In this document: positions 28,376-37,423 of the stretch, piece by piece | Numbering within the stretch: position 1 is the stretch's first letter | Layout of the letters: each line of letters begins with the position of its first letter | NCBI GenBank assembly: GCA_016710885.1 | Contig: JADJUC010000004.1 | Location: 1 to 64,000, forward strand | Direction of reading: 5' to 3' | From: Candidatus Proximibacter danicus | GTDB taxonomy: Bacteria > Pseudomonadota > Gammaproteobacteria > Burkholderiales > Rhodocyclaceae | Length of the DNA stretch: 64,000 nucleotides | Program-made: the position numbers and the translations under genes | The notes under the pieces: model-generated | The model's database searches: none | Told to the model about the DNA's origin: nothing | What the model saw: the letters and a program-made list of their open reading frames with translations, nothing else

Positions 28376-30928
28376 ATGGAACAATTCGCCAAGGAAACCC
28401 TCCCAGTAAGCCTGGAAGACGAGATGCGCCGTTCGTACCTCGATTACGCGATGAGCGTGATCGTGGGCCGGGCGCTGCCGGATGTGCGTGACGGCCTGAA
28501 GCCGGTACATCGCCGTGTACTTTTCGCCATGCACGAACTGGGTAACGACTGGAACAAGGCTTACAAGAAGTCGGCCCGTGTTGTCGGTGACGTCATCGGT
28601 AAATATCACCCGCACGGTGACACTGCGGTGTACGACACCATTGTGCGCATGGCGCAGGACTTCTCGCTGCGTTACATGCTGGTCGATGGCCAGGGCAACT
28701 TTGGCTCGGTTGACGGCGATAACGCTGCGGCAATGCGCTACACGGAAGTGCGGATGGCCAAGATCGGCCATCAGTTGCTTGAAGACATTGACAAGGAAAC
28801 CTGCGACTTCGGCCCGAACTACGACGGCTCCGAGCAGGAGCCTCTGATCATGCCGGCAAGGATCCCGAACCTGCTGATCAACGGTTCTTCGGGCATTGCT
28901 GTCGGCATGGCGACGAATATTCCGCCGCATAACCTGAACGAAGTGGTCGATGGTTGCCTGGCATTGCTCGCCAATCCGGAAATGACGATCGACGAATTGA
29001 TCGACATCATCCCGGCGCCGGACTTCCCGACCGCTGGCTTCATCTATGGGGTCTCCGGTGTTCGTGATGGCTATCACACCGGCCGTGGCCGCGTGGTGAT
29101 GCGTGCCCGCACGCACATCGAAGATCTTGAGAAGGGCAACAAGCAGGCGATCATCGTCGACGAGCTGCCTTATCAGGTTAACAAGCGCACCCTGCTGGAA
29201 AAAGTTGCCGAACTGGTCAACGAAAAGAAGATCGAAGGCATCTCGAACATCCAGGACGAGTCAGACAAATCCGGCATGCGCGTGGTGATCGAGCTGAAAC
29301 GTGATGTCATGCCAGAGGTGGTGCTGAACAACCTGTACAAGCAGACACAGCTGCAGGACACCTTCGGTATGAACATGGTGGCGCTGGTCGATGGTCAGCC
29401 ACGTCTCCTGAACCTCAAGCACATGCTTGAGTGCTTCTTGGCCCACCGGCGCGAAGTCATTACGCGGCGCACCGTTTTCGAATTGCGCAAGGCCCGCGAA
29501 AAGGCACACACCCAGGAAGGCCTGGCGGTAGCGCTCGACAACGTTGACGAGATCATCTCCTTGATCAAGGCGGCGCCAACGCCGGCGGATGCCAAGCGCG
29601 GGCTGATGAGCAAGCTGTGGGTGTCGCCGACGGTTGGCGAAATGTTGGCGCGGGCAGCGCTGGATGCGACGCGTCCGGAAGGTCTCGGCATCGAGTTTGG
29701 TTTGTCGAAGAAGGGTTACCTGCTCTCCGACGCCCAGGCCCAGGCCATCCTTGAACTGCGCTTGCAGCGCCTGACCGGTCTCGAGCGCGACAGGATCGTT
29801 ACCGATTACAAGGATCTGCTCGAACGCATTACCGACCTGATGGACATCCTCAACCGCCCGGAGCGCATTACCCAGATTATTGGTGATGAGCTGAAATCGG
29901 TGAAGGAACAATTCGGCGACAAGCGTCGCTCGGAAATCATTACGCACACCCAGGATCTCGGCATCGAGGACCTGATCACGCCGCAGGACATGGTTGTTAC
30001 CCTGTCGCATACCGGCTACATCAAGTCACAGCCGCTCACCGACTATCGCTCGCAGCGCCGTGGTGGTCGCGGCAAGCAGGCGGCGAGTGTCAAGGAAGAC
30101 GATTTCGTCGACCATCTGTTTATCGCCAATACGCACGATTTCATCCTCTGCTTCTCGAATCGTGGACGGGTGTACTGGATCAAGGTTTACGAAGTGCCGC
30201 AGGGCAGCCGCAACAGCCGCGGCAAGCCGATCGTGAACATGTTCCCGCTGGAGGAAGGCGAGAAGATCAACGCCATCCTGCCGGTGAAGGAGTTCGTGCA
30301 GGATCGCTTCATTTTCATGGCCACCTCGCAGGGTACGGTCAAGAAGACCCCGCTGTCCGAGTTCTCCAACCCACGCAAGGCCGGCATTATCGCCGTCGCG
30401 CTGGACGAGGACGACTACCTGATCGGGGCCGAGATCACCAATGGCGAAAACGACATCGTGCTGGTCTCGGATGGCGGCCGTGCGGTGTGGTTCGACGAGG
30501 AAGATGTTCGCCCGATGGGCCGTCCGGCGCGCGGCGTGCGCGGCATGAAGCTAGGCAAGGGGCAGCAGGTACTGTCCTTGCTGGTGGCCGAGAACGAGCA
30601 GCAGACGGTGCTGGTGGCGACCGAGAACGGCTTCGGCAAGCGTTCGGCGCTGGCTGATTTCCGCCACTCCGGTCGCGGCACGCAGGGTGTCATGGCGATC
30701 AAGGCCAGCGAGCGCAACGGCAAGGTCGTCGCCGCCAAGCTGGTGACCGACGAAGACGAAATCATGCTCATTACCACCGGTGGCGTGCTGATTCGCACCC
30801 GCGTTTCCGAAATCCGCGAACTTGGCCGCGCCACTCAGGGGGTGACGCTGATCTCGCTGGATAGCGGTGAAAAACTCGCCGGTCTGGAAAAGATCGTCGA
30901 GACTGACGACGATACTGAAGAAGCGTAA
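28376..30928 (+). CDS. gyrA: DNA gyrase subunit A
   Basis: An 850-residue type II topoisomerase subunit. Residues 15-55 (SYLDYAMSVIVGRALPDVRD) and the catalytic tyrosine in AAAMRYTE (residue 122) mark the breakage-reunion domain; the C-terminal half has the beta-pinwheel with the GyrA box QRRGGRGK near residue 558. The quinolone-determining region reads HPHGDTAVYD, with Thr83 and Asp87. Thr83 occurs naturally in many species, so it is not evidence of resistance. It heads a cluster running into serC, 14 bases downstream. Confidence 0.97.
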   Translation: MEQFAKETLPVSLEDEMRRSYLDYAMSVIVGRALPDVRDGLKPVHRRVLFAMHELGNDWNKAYKKSARVVGDVIGKYHPHGDTAVYDTIVRMAQDFSLRYMLVDGQGNFGSVDGDNAAAMRYTEVRMAKIGHQLLEDIDKETCDFGPNYDGSEQEPLIMPARIPNLLINGSSGIAVGMATNIPPHNLNEVVDGCLALLANPEMTIDELIDIIPAPDFPTAGFIYGVSGVRDGYHTGRGRVVMRARTHIEDLEKGNKQAIIVDELPYQVNKRTLLEKVAELVNEKKIEGISNIQDESDKSGMRVVIELKRDVMPEVVLNNLYKQTQLQDTFGMNMVALVDGQPRLLNLKHMLECFLAHRREVITRRTVFELRKAREKAHTQEGLAVALDNVDEIISLIKAAPTPADAKRGLMSKLWVSPTVGEMLARAALDATRPEGLGIEFGLSKKGYLLSDAQAQAILELRLQRLTGLERDRIVTDYKDLLERITDLMDILNRPERITQIIGDELKSVKEQFGDKRRSEIITHTQDLGIEDLITPQDMVVTLSHTGYIKSQPLTDYRSQRRGGRGKQAASVKEDDFVDHLFIANTHDFILCFSNRGRVYWIKVYEVPQGSRNSRGKPIVNMFPLEEGEKINAILPVKEFVQDRFIFMATSQGTVKKTPLSEFSNPRKAGIIAVALDEDDYLIGAEITNGENDIVLVSDGGRAVWFDEEDVRPMGRPARGVRGMKLGKGQQVLSLLVAENEQQTVLVATENGFGKRSALADFRHSGRGTQGVMAIKASERNGKVVAAKLVTDEDEIMLITTGGVLIRTRVSEIRELGRATQGVTLISLDSGEKLAGLEKIVETDDDTEEA

Positions 30929-30942
30929 TCAGGAGGGCCGGC

Positions 30943-32055
30943 ATGTCACGCATCTGGAACTTTGCCGCCGGCCCGGCGGTTCTGCCGGCCGAAGTGCTGG
31001 AACAGGTCAAGGACGAACTGCTTGACTGGCACGGTGCCGGTTGTGGCGTGATGGAAATGAGCCATCGCGGCAAGGAATTCACGTCGATCATCGAAACGGC
31101 CGAGGCTGACCTGCGCGAGTTGCTGGGCATCCCCGGAAACTACAAGGTTCTGTTCCTGCAGGGCGGTGCAACGCAACAGTTCGCGCAACTGCCGATGAAC
31201 CTGCTGCCGGCTGGCGCGTCCGCAGAGTATCTGGTCACCGGCTCGTGGTCGAAGAAGGCCATCAAGGAGGCGCAGCGCGTCTGCGAAGGTGTGGCCTCCG
31301 TGCGCAACGCCGGTTCGACCGAGGCCGCCGGTTTCACGCGGAATCTCGATACCAGCGTCAATGCCAACGAAATTTCGATCGATGCCAACGCGGCCTATCT
31401 GCACCTCTGCACCAATGAGACCATCCACGGCCTCGAACTCGACTGCAGCCGCCTGCCGCAGACGAACGTGCCGATCGTGGCGGACATGAGTTCGCACATC
31501 CTGTCGCGACCCGTCGATGTGTCGAAGTACGCAATGATCTACGCCGGTGCGCAGAAGAACATCGGTCCTTCCGGGGTGGCCATCGTCATCGTTCGCGAGG
31601 ATTTCCTCGGCAAGGCCTGGAAGACCATCCCGAGCGTCATGGACTATGCGGTCATGGCCGAGAACGGCTCGATGCTGAATACCCCGCCGACCTTTGCCAT
31701 CTACGTCTCCGGCCTCGTCTTCAAGTGGCTGAAGCGCCAGGGTGGGCTGGCCGAGATGGAAAAGATCAACAGGCACAAGGCCGAGCTGCTCTACGCCTGC
31801 ATCGACGAGAGCGAAGGCTTCTATCGCAACCCGGTACGCGTGGCCGACCGTTCGCGTATGAACGTGCCGTTCACGCTGGCTAGTGCCGAGCTCGATACCG
31901 ATTTCCTGGCCGAGTCGAAGGCGGCCGGTTTGGCATCGCTGAAAGGCCACAAGTCGGTTGGCGGCATGCGAGCCTCAATCTATAACGCCATGCCGACCGA
32001 CGGTGTGCGGGCACTGGTGGAATTCATGCAGGATTTCCGGAAGCGCAAGGCATGA
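30943..32055 (+). CDS. serC: Phosphoserine aminotransferase
   Basis: A 370-residue class V aminotransferase making 3-phosphoserine (serine pathway) and a step of pyridoxal phosphate synthesis. Supporting motifs: FAAGPAVLPAEVLEQ at the start, EMSHRGKEF near 36, QGGATQQFAQLPMNLL near 74, and the cofactor lysine in AGAQKNIGPSG near 203. An AGGAGG lies just before the ATG. Its stop overlaps pheA (ATGA); together with pheA, hisC, tyrA and aroA-cmk it forms an aromatic/serine/histidine amino-acid operon common in betaproteobacteria. Confidence 0.96.
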   Translation: MSRIWNFAAGPAVLPAEVLEQVKDELLDWHGAGCGVMEMSHRGKEFTSIIETAEADLRELLGIPGNYKVLFLQGGATQQFAQLPMNLLPAGASAEYLVTGSWSKKAIKEAQRVCEGVASVRNAGSTEAAGFTRNLDTSVNANEISIDANAAYLHLCTNETIHGLELDCSRLPQTNVPIVADMSSHILSRPVDVSKYAMIYAGAQKNIGPSGVAIVIVREDFLGKAWKTIPSVMDYAVMAENGSMLNTPPTFAIYVSGLVFKWLKRQGGLAEMEKINRHKAELLYACIDESEGFYRNPVRVADRSRMNVPFTLASAELDTDFLAESKAAGLASLKGHKSVGGMRASIYNAMPTDGVRALVEFMQDFRKRKA

Positions 32056-33143
32056 GCGACGATCTGCAGAAAGAACTTTCCGTTGTCCGCGACGAAATCG
32101 ATAGCCTCGATACGCAACTGCTTGAGTTGCTGAACCGGCGCGCGCGTTGCGCGCAGAAGGTCGGCGAGATCAAGGCGCGCCACGGCGACGCTGGTTTCAT
32201 CTATCGCCCGGAGCGTGAGGCGCAGGTGCTGCGCCGCATCCAGGATATGAACCCCGGGCCGCTCTCCAACGAGAACGTGACCTGGCTGTTCCGTGAAGTG
32301 ATGTCGACCTGCCTGTCGCTTGAGCAACCGCTGTCGGTGGCTTTCCTCGGCCCGCTCGGTTCCTTCACCGGCAGCGCGGCGACCAAGCATTTCGGCCACG
32401 CTGCGCGCCTGCTGCCGCAATCCTCGATCGACGATGTCTTCCGCGAAGTTGAAGCCGGTCATGCGCACTATGCCGTGGTCCCGGTCGAGAACTCCACGGA
32501 GGGCGCGGTCGGCCGCAGCATGGATCTTCTGTTGTCGACGCCGCTCAAGATCTGCGGCGAAGTCGTGCTGCGCATCCACCAGAACCTGATGACGCGCGAG
32601 ACCTCGCTGGACAAGGTGACCAAGGTTTACTCGCATGCCCAGTCGCTGGCCCAGTGCCACGAGTGGTTGAATCGCAACCTGCCCAATGTGCCGCGCATCT
32701 CCGTAGGCAGCAATTCGCAGGCCGCCGAAATGGCCATGCAGGAGGAGGGCGCTGCCGCCATTGCCGGCGAAGCCGCCGCCGAGCGTTTCAGCGTGCCGAT
32801 CCTCGCCGCCAACATCGAGGACGAGCCGAACAACACCACACGTTTTGTCGTGCTGGGCCGTTTCGACGCCGGCATCTCCGGTCGCGACAAGACCTCGCTG
32901 ATCATGTCGGCACCGAACCGCACTGGCTCGCTGCACGGTCTGCTGCTGCCGTTGGCTGAAGCCGGCGTCTCGATGACCCGGCTGGAGTCACGTCCAGCCC
33001 GCCATACACTGTGGGATTACGTGTTTTTTGTCGACATCGACGGCCACCACGACGAGCCGAAAGTGGCCAAGGCGCTGGCCGAGCTGAAGCAGCAAGCCGC
33101 ATACCTGAAGGTGCTGGGCTCTTACCCGGCGGCAGTGTATTAA
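32052..33143 (+). CDS. pheA: Chorismate mutase/prephenate dehydratase (P-protein)
   Basis: A 363-residue bifunctional enzyme of phenylalanine synthesis. Residues 1-90 are an AroQ chorismate mutase (VRDEIDSLDTQLLELLNRRA), 95-275 the prephenate dehydratase (FLGPLGSFTGSAA, VPVENSTEGAVGRS and the TRF motif in NNTTRFVVLG), and 285-360 an ACT regulatory domain with NRTGSLHGLLLPLAEAG and the ESRPAR phenylalanine-binding motif. Feedback control by phenylalanine is therefore likely. It overlaps serC by four bases; an inverted repeat separates it from hisC. Confidence 0.96.
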   Translation: MSDDLQKELSVVRDEIDSLDTQLLELLNRRARCAQKVGEIKARHGDAGFIYRPEREAQVLRRIQDMNPGPLSNENVTWLFREVMSTCLSLEQPLSVAFLGPLGSFTGSAATKHFGHAARLLPQSSIDDVFREVEAGHAHYAVVPVENSTEGAVGRSMDLLLSTPLKICGEVVLRIHQNLMTRETSLDKVTKVYSHAQSLAQCHEWLNRNLPNVPRISVGSNSQAAEMAMQEEGAAAIAGEAAAERFSVPILAANIEDEPNNTTRFVVLGRFDAGISGRDKTSLIMSAPNRTGSLHGLLLPLAEAGVSMTRLESRPARHTLWDYVFFVDIDGHHDEPKVAKALAELKQQAAYLKVLGSYPAAVY

Positions 33144-33152
33144 AAGAAAGCG

Positions 33153-33247
33153 AACCACGAAGTGCACGAAGAATACGAAGGAAAGCCTTCTTCTTGCCCA
33201 CAACAAGTTCCTTGCCTTTCTCCGTGACCTTCGTGCCCTCCGTGGTT
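33153..33247. repeat. Imperfect inverted repeat between pheA and hisC
   Basis: AACCACGAAGTGCACGAAG (33153-33171) matches the reverse complement of 33229-33247 at 17 of 19 positions, enclosing 57 bases that also contain ACGAAG units. The CACGAAG/CTTCGTG pattern with a terminal CCGTGGTT is typical of dispersed intergenic repeats in proteobacteria. It interrupts an otherwise tightly packed operon. Confidence 0.6.
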
Positions 33248-33284
33248 AATGTTTTTTGATTTCAGAATTCATCGAGATTAGCTC

Positions 33285-34373
33285 ATGCCCCTCATTGACC
33301 AAGCGCTGCCCTATGTGCGCGCCATTTCGCCCTATCTGCCGGGCAAGCCGATCACCGAACTGGCCCGCGAGATGGGTATTCCCGTGGAGAAGATCGTCAA
33401 GCTCGCCTCCAACGAGAACCCGCTGGGCATGAGCCCCAAGGCGAAGGCAGCACTGGAGAAGGCTGCCGGTACGCTGGAACGCTATCCGGATGACTTCGAC
33501 CTGAAGAAGGCGCTGGCCGACCATGCCGGACTCGGCATGGAGCGCATCGTCCTCGGCAACGGTTCCAACGACGTGCTGGATCTCATTGCACGTGTCTTCC
33601 TTGCCCCCGGCCGGTCAGCCGTGTTTTCGCAGCATGCATTTGCCGTTTATCCGCTGGCGACGCTGTCCACCGGTGCAGAACTGATTGTTGTGCCGGCCAA
33701 GGATTTCGGTCATGACCTCGATGCCATGCGTGCGGCGATTCGCCCCGACACGCGCATAGTCTGGGTGGCCAACCCGAACAATCCGACCGGCACCTTCCTG
33801 CCGTATCCGCAGTTGAAGGCTTTCCTGCTGTCGGTGCCCGAGGATGTCGTGGTTGTGCTCGATGAGGCCTACAACGAATACCTGCCAGTCGCTGATCGCG
33901 TTGATACGGTCGGCTGGCTGGCCGAGTTTCCGAACCTGGTCATCACCCGCACCTTCTCCAAGATCTACGGCCTGGCCGGGCTGCGCATCGGCTATGCGCT
34001 GGCCTCGGCGGAAATCGCCGACCTGATGAATCGCGTTCGTCAGCCGTTCAACTGCAACAACCTTGCGTTGGCTGCTGCCGTTGCAGCGCTTGCCGACCAT
34101 GAGTTCGTTGCGCGCAGTTTCGAGCTCAACCGCAAGGGTATGGAACAAATCATTGCAGGCCTGAAGCGTCATGGCCTGGCGCATATCCCGGCGCATGGCA
34201 ACTTCGTCACCTTCAAGGTGGTCGATGCTGCCGGCGTCAATCAGCGTCTGCTCAAGCAAGGCGTGATCGTGCGCCCGATCGGTGGCTACGGAATGCCAGA
34301 CTGGCTGCGCGTGACCATCGGTACTGAAACTGAAAACGGCCGCTTCCTCGAAGCGCTTGAGAAAGCGCTCTGA
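33285..34373 (+). CDS. hisC: Histidinol-phosphate aminotransferase
   Basis: A 362-residue class I/II aminotransferase. Key stretches are KLASNENPLGMSPKA near residue 39, VANPNNPTGTFLPY near 163 and the cofactor-lysine segment TRTFSKIYGLAGLRIGYA near 221-238. In this operon HisC may also transaminate aromatic precursors, as suggested for similar aro/tyr-linked copies; its main step is in histidine synthesis. It is followed by tyrA after 12 bases. Confidence 0.93.
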   Translation: MPLIDQALPYVRAISPYLPGKPITELAREMGIPVEKIVKLASNENPLGMSPKAKAALEKAAGTLERYPDDFDLKKALADHAGLGMERIVLGNGSNDVLDLIARVFLAPGRSAVFSQHAFAVYPLATLSTGAELIVVPAKDFGHDLDAMRAAIRPDTRIVWVANPNNPTGTFLPYPQLKAFLLSVPEDVVVVLDEAYNEYLPVADRVDTVGWLAEFPNLVITRTFSKIYGLAGLRIGYALASAEIADLMNRVRQPFNCNNLALAAAVAALADHEFVARSFELNRKGMEQIIAGLKRHGLAHIPAHGNFVTFKVVDAAGVNQRLLKQGVIVRPIGGYGMPDWLRVTIGTETENGRFLEALEKAL

Positions 34374-34385
34374 GGAGATACCTTC

Positions 34386-35267
34386 ATGTCCGATTCTCCC
34401 GAGTTCGGCAAGGTCGTCATTTTCGGTGTCGGCCTGATTGGTGGCTCTTTCGCGCTGGCGCTGAAGGCCGCGGGCGAGGTTGAGGAGGTTGTCGGTTTCG
34501 GGCGCAGCATCGCCACGCTGACGCAGGCGCAGGATCTCGGCATCATCGACCGACTCGGCGTCAATCCGGGGCAGGAAGTGGCGGATGCCGATCTGGTATT
34601 GATCGCCACGCCGGTTGGTCAGATGCCCGAAATCATGGCCCGCATCGCGCCTTATCTCGGGCCGGATACCGTGGTTACCGATGGTGGCAGCACCAAGTCG
34701 GATGTCGTGGCTGCAGCACGCGCGGCGTTCGGCGAGCGCGTTGGCCAGTTTGTACCAGCGCACCCGATCGCCGGTGCCGAAAACAGTGGCGCAGCAGCTG
34801 CCAAGGCTGACCTGTTCCGGGAGCGCAAGGTGGTGCTGACTCCGTTGCCGGAGAACTCGGTCCTCAATGTGGCCCGCGTTCGCTCGGCCTGGGAGTGGTG
34901 TGGTGCGCAGATCTTTGAACTGACACCGGCCGAGCATGACCAGGTGTTTGCAGCGGTCAGCCATCTGCCCCACCTGCTTTCCTTCGCGCTGGTGCATGAC
35001 CTGGCCGTGCGCGACAACAGCGACCTGTTCTTCACCTTTGCCGCCTCCGGTTTCCGCGATTTCACGCGCATTGCCGCCAGCCATCCGGAGATGTGGCGCG
35101 ACATCAGTCTCGCCAATCGTGAAGCGCTGCTTGTAGAACTCGATCGCTACCAAGAGCAGCTGACCGAAATGCGGGCGGCTCTTGCAGCCGGCGACGGCCA
35201 GCGTCTGGAAGAAATTTTCGATACCGCCCGTACAGCTCGCCGCAGCTGGGCGGAAGGGCAAAAATAA
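34386..35267 (+). CDS. tyrA: Prephenate dehydrogenase
   Basis: A 293-residue NAD(P)-dependent enzyme of tyrosine synthesis. The dinucleotide motif VVIFGVGLIGGSFALALK is at residues 11-28; further matches are TPVGQMPEIM, TDGGSTKSDVV (about 98) and the active-site region PAHPIAGAENSGAAAA (about 122), where the His is conserved. No ACT or chorismate mutase domain is attached. A ribosome binding site GAGGAGA precedes the ATG. Its last base is the first base of aroA-cmk. Confidence 0.94.
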   Translation: MSDSPEFGKVVIFGVGLIGGSFALALKAAGEVEEVVGFGRSIATLTQAQDLGIIDRLGVNPGQEVADADLVLIATPVGQMPEIMARIAPYLGPDTVVTDGGSTKSDVVAAARAAFGERVGQFVPAHPIAGAENSGAAAAKADLFRERKVVLTPLPENSVLNVARVRSAWEWCGAQIFELTPAEHDQVFAAVSHLPHLLSFALVHDLAVRDNSDLFFTFAASGFRDFTRIAASHPEMWRDISLANREALLVELDRYQEQLTEMRAALAAGDGQRLEEIFDTARTARRSWAEGQK

Positions 35268-37222
35268 TGGAAGCAATGGAATTTCTCGATCTCCCGCCGC
35301 TCGCTTCGGCGCGCGGCACGGTGCGCCTGCCCGGCTCGAAAAGCATCTCCAACCGCGTGCTGCTGCTGGCAGCGCTGGCGGAGGGCACGACCGAAGTTCG
35401 CGACCTGCTGCAGTCCGACGATACGGCGCGCATGCTCGAAGCGCTGCAGGCGCTGGGCGTCAAGGTTGAGTCTTTGGGAGGCGAGGCCTACCGCGTGCAT
35501 GGCTGCGCTGGTAACTTCCCGGTGCGCGAGGCAGATCTGTTCCTCGGCAATGCTGGCACGGCCTTTCGTCCGCTGACCGCTGCTCTGGCGCTGGCCGGCG
35601 GCAGCTACAAGCTCTCCGGGGTAGCGCGCATGCATGAGCGGCCGATCGGCGATCTCGTCGATGGGCTGCGCCAGCTTGGTGCCGATATTGCCTACCTTGG
35701 CAACGAAGGTTTTCCACCGCTGCAACTGCAGCCTGCGACCATTCGCTCCGGTGGCGTCGTGAAGGTGCGCGGCGACGTTTCCAGCCAGTTCCTCACCGGA
35801 CTCTTGATGGCGCTGCCGTTGACCGGCGTCGAGACGACGGTGGAAGTGGTCGGCGAGCTGATCTCCAAGCCCTACATCGAGATTACGCTGGCAACGATGG
35901 CCCGCTTTGGCGTCAAGGTAGTACGTGAAGGCTGGCAGTGTTTCGTCGTGCCGGCCGGCAGTCGCTATCGCTCGCCGGGCACCATCTTCGTTGAAGGCGA
36001 TGCTTCTTCGGCCTCGTATTTTCTGGCGCTGGGTGCCATTGGCGGCGGTCCGGTGCGTGTCGAAGGTGTCGGCCGCAACTCCATCCAGGGCGACGTGCGC
36101 TTCGCCGAGGCGCTGGCGCAGATGGGCGCCGTGATCGAGATGGGCGACAACTGGATCGAGGCGCAAGCCCCGCAGGACGGCCTGAAGGGAATCTCGCTCG
36201 ACTGCAACCACATCCCCGATGCGGCGATGACACTGGCGACGACAGCCCTGTTTGCTTGCGGTCCGACCACGCTGACCAACATCGCCTCGTGGCGCGTCAA
36301 GGAAACCGATCGCATTGTTGCCATGGCCAAGGAGCTGCGCAAGCTTGGTGCCGAAGTGGAAGAGGGGCAGGATTTCATCCTTGTCTCGCCCGTGAAAGCC
36401 ATTGCATCGCCACCGGAAGGCATCGACACCTACGACGACCACCGCATTGCCATGTGTTTTTCATTAGCCACCTTCGGCACGGCACTGCGCATCAACGATC
36501 CGAAATGTGTCGGCAAGACCTTTCCCGACTACTTCGAGCGCCTGGCTACGGTGACGACGCCAGTGCCGGTGATCGCCATCGACGGGCCTTCGGCCTCGGG
36601 CAAGGGAACGGTCGCTGCTCGCGTCGCTGCGGCACTCGGCTGGCACTACCTGGACTCCGGGGCGCTCTACCGCCTCACGGCGCTGGCCGCCAAACGCGCC
36701 GGCGTAGCCTGGGACGATGAAGCCGGGGTGGCAGCAGTGGCCGCCACGCTTGACGTTGTTTTTGAAGGTGAGTCGATCCGCCTTGCCGGCGAGGAAGTGG
36801 GCGACGCGATCCGCACCGAAGAGATGTCTTCCGGCGCATCCAAAGTGGCAGCCCTGCCGGCGGTACGCGAGGCCTTGCTCTTCAGGCAGCGTCTGTTCCG
36901 TCGTGCGCCAGGCTTGGTCGGCGATGGCCGCGACATGGGTTCCGTGGTCTTTCAGGACGCCGGAACCAAGGTTTTTCTCACTGCCAGCGTCGAGATTCGT
37001 GCCGATCGACGCTATAAGCAGTTGATCGCAAAAGGGATTGAGGCTACAATCTCGCCGATTTTGCAGGATTTGCGTGAACGCGACGAGCGCGACAGTCAAC
37101 GTAGCGTAGCGCCGCTTCAGCAAAGTGCGGATGCCGAATTGCTCGATACTTCGGCCCTTACCATCGAAGAAGCGGTGGCCAGGGTGCTGGGTTGGGCCAA
37201 GGAAGCTCCGCAAAAACGGTAG
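35267..37222 (+). CDS. aroA-cmk: Fused EPSP synthase / cytidylate kinase
   Basis: A 651-residue fusion. Residues 1-428 are 5-enolpyruvylshikimate-3-phosphate synthase (LPGSKSISNRVLLLAALAEG, FLGNAGTAFRPL, RMHERPIGDLVDGL, KETDRI and DDHRIAMCF), the sixth step of the shikimate pathway. Residues 432-651 are CMP kinase (IAIDGPSASGKGTVAARVA, LDSGALYRL, GRDMGSVVF). In most bacteria aroA and cmk are separate neighbours before rpsA; here they form one frame, as described for other betaproteobacteria. The frame runs through the junction at about 36555 with no stop. Confidence 0.95.
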   Translation: MEAMEFLDLPPLASARGTVRLPGSKSISNRVLLLAALAEGTTEVRDLLQSDDTARMLEALQALGVKVESLGGEAYRVHGCAGNFPVREADLFLGNAGTAFRPLTAALALAGGSYKLSGVARMHERPIGDLVDGLRQLGADIAYLGNEGFPPLQLQPATIRSGGVVKVRGDVSSQFLTGLLMALPLTGVETTVEVVGELISKPYIEITLATMARFGVKVVREGWQCFVVPAGSRYRSPGTIFVEGDASSASYFLALGAIGGGPVRVEGVGRNSIQGDVRFAEALAQMGAVIEMGDNWIEAQAPQDGLKGISLDCNHIPDAAMTLATTALFACGPTTLTNIASWRVKETDRIVAMAKELRKLGAEVEEGQDFILVSPVKAIASPPEGIDTYDDHRIAMCFSLATFGTALRINDPKCVGKTFPDYFERLATVTTPVPVIAIDGPSASGKGTVAARVAAALGWHYLDSGALYRLTALAAKRAGVAWDDEAGVAAVAATLDVVFEGESIRLAGEEVGDAIRTEEMSSGASKVAALPAVREALLFRQRLFRRAPGLVGDGRDMGSVVFQDAGTKVFLTASVEIRADRRYKQLIAKGIEATISPILQDLRERDERDSQRSVAPLQQSADAELLDTSALTIEEAVARVLGWAKEAPQKR

Positions 37223-37396
37223 CGCAGTAATCTGCTGCGCCTCCGCAAGGTGTCGTTGGATTCTTTCCTTCCGGACCCTCCTTTGTTCCACGATGTACCG
37301 TTACCGGTTTGCCGGCGGTTCGTTGAACTGAAGCGGGAGTCTTTTCCCTTTCCCAGGGAGAGAGAATTTGGCGGCGAACTTTAACTAACTGTTTTT

Positions 37397-37410
37397 CCGC
37401 AGTGATGCGG
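37397..37410 (+). promoter_or_regulatory. GNRA-loop hairpin before the rpsA ribosome binding site
   Basis: CCGCA (37397-37401) pairs with TGCGG (37406-37410) around GTGA, a GNRA tetraloop, ending one base before the AAGGAAG that serves rpsA. The 200-base leader from 37223 holds no other clear element. A leader hairpin is expected because S1 represses its own translation in E. coli, but this specific role is inferred. Confidence 0.4.
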
Positions 37411-37423
37411 TAAGGAAGAATAC

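Noticed and set aside
28376..30928. Thr at GyrA position 83 as a quinolone-resistance change
   Set aside because: Thr83 is the natural residue in many species, and Asp87 is unchanged.
33615..35276. Minus-strand open frame of 553 codons opposite hisC and tyrA
   Set aside because: It crosses two clearly coding plus-strand genes and shows no domain of its own.
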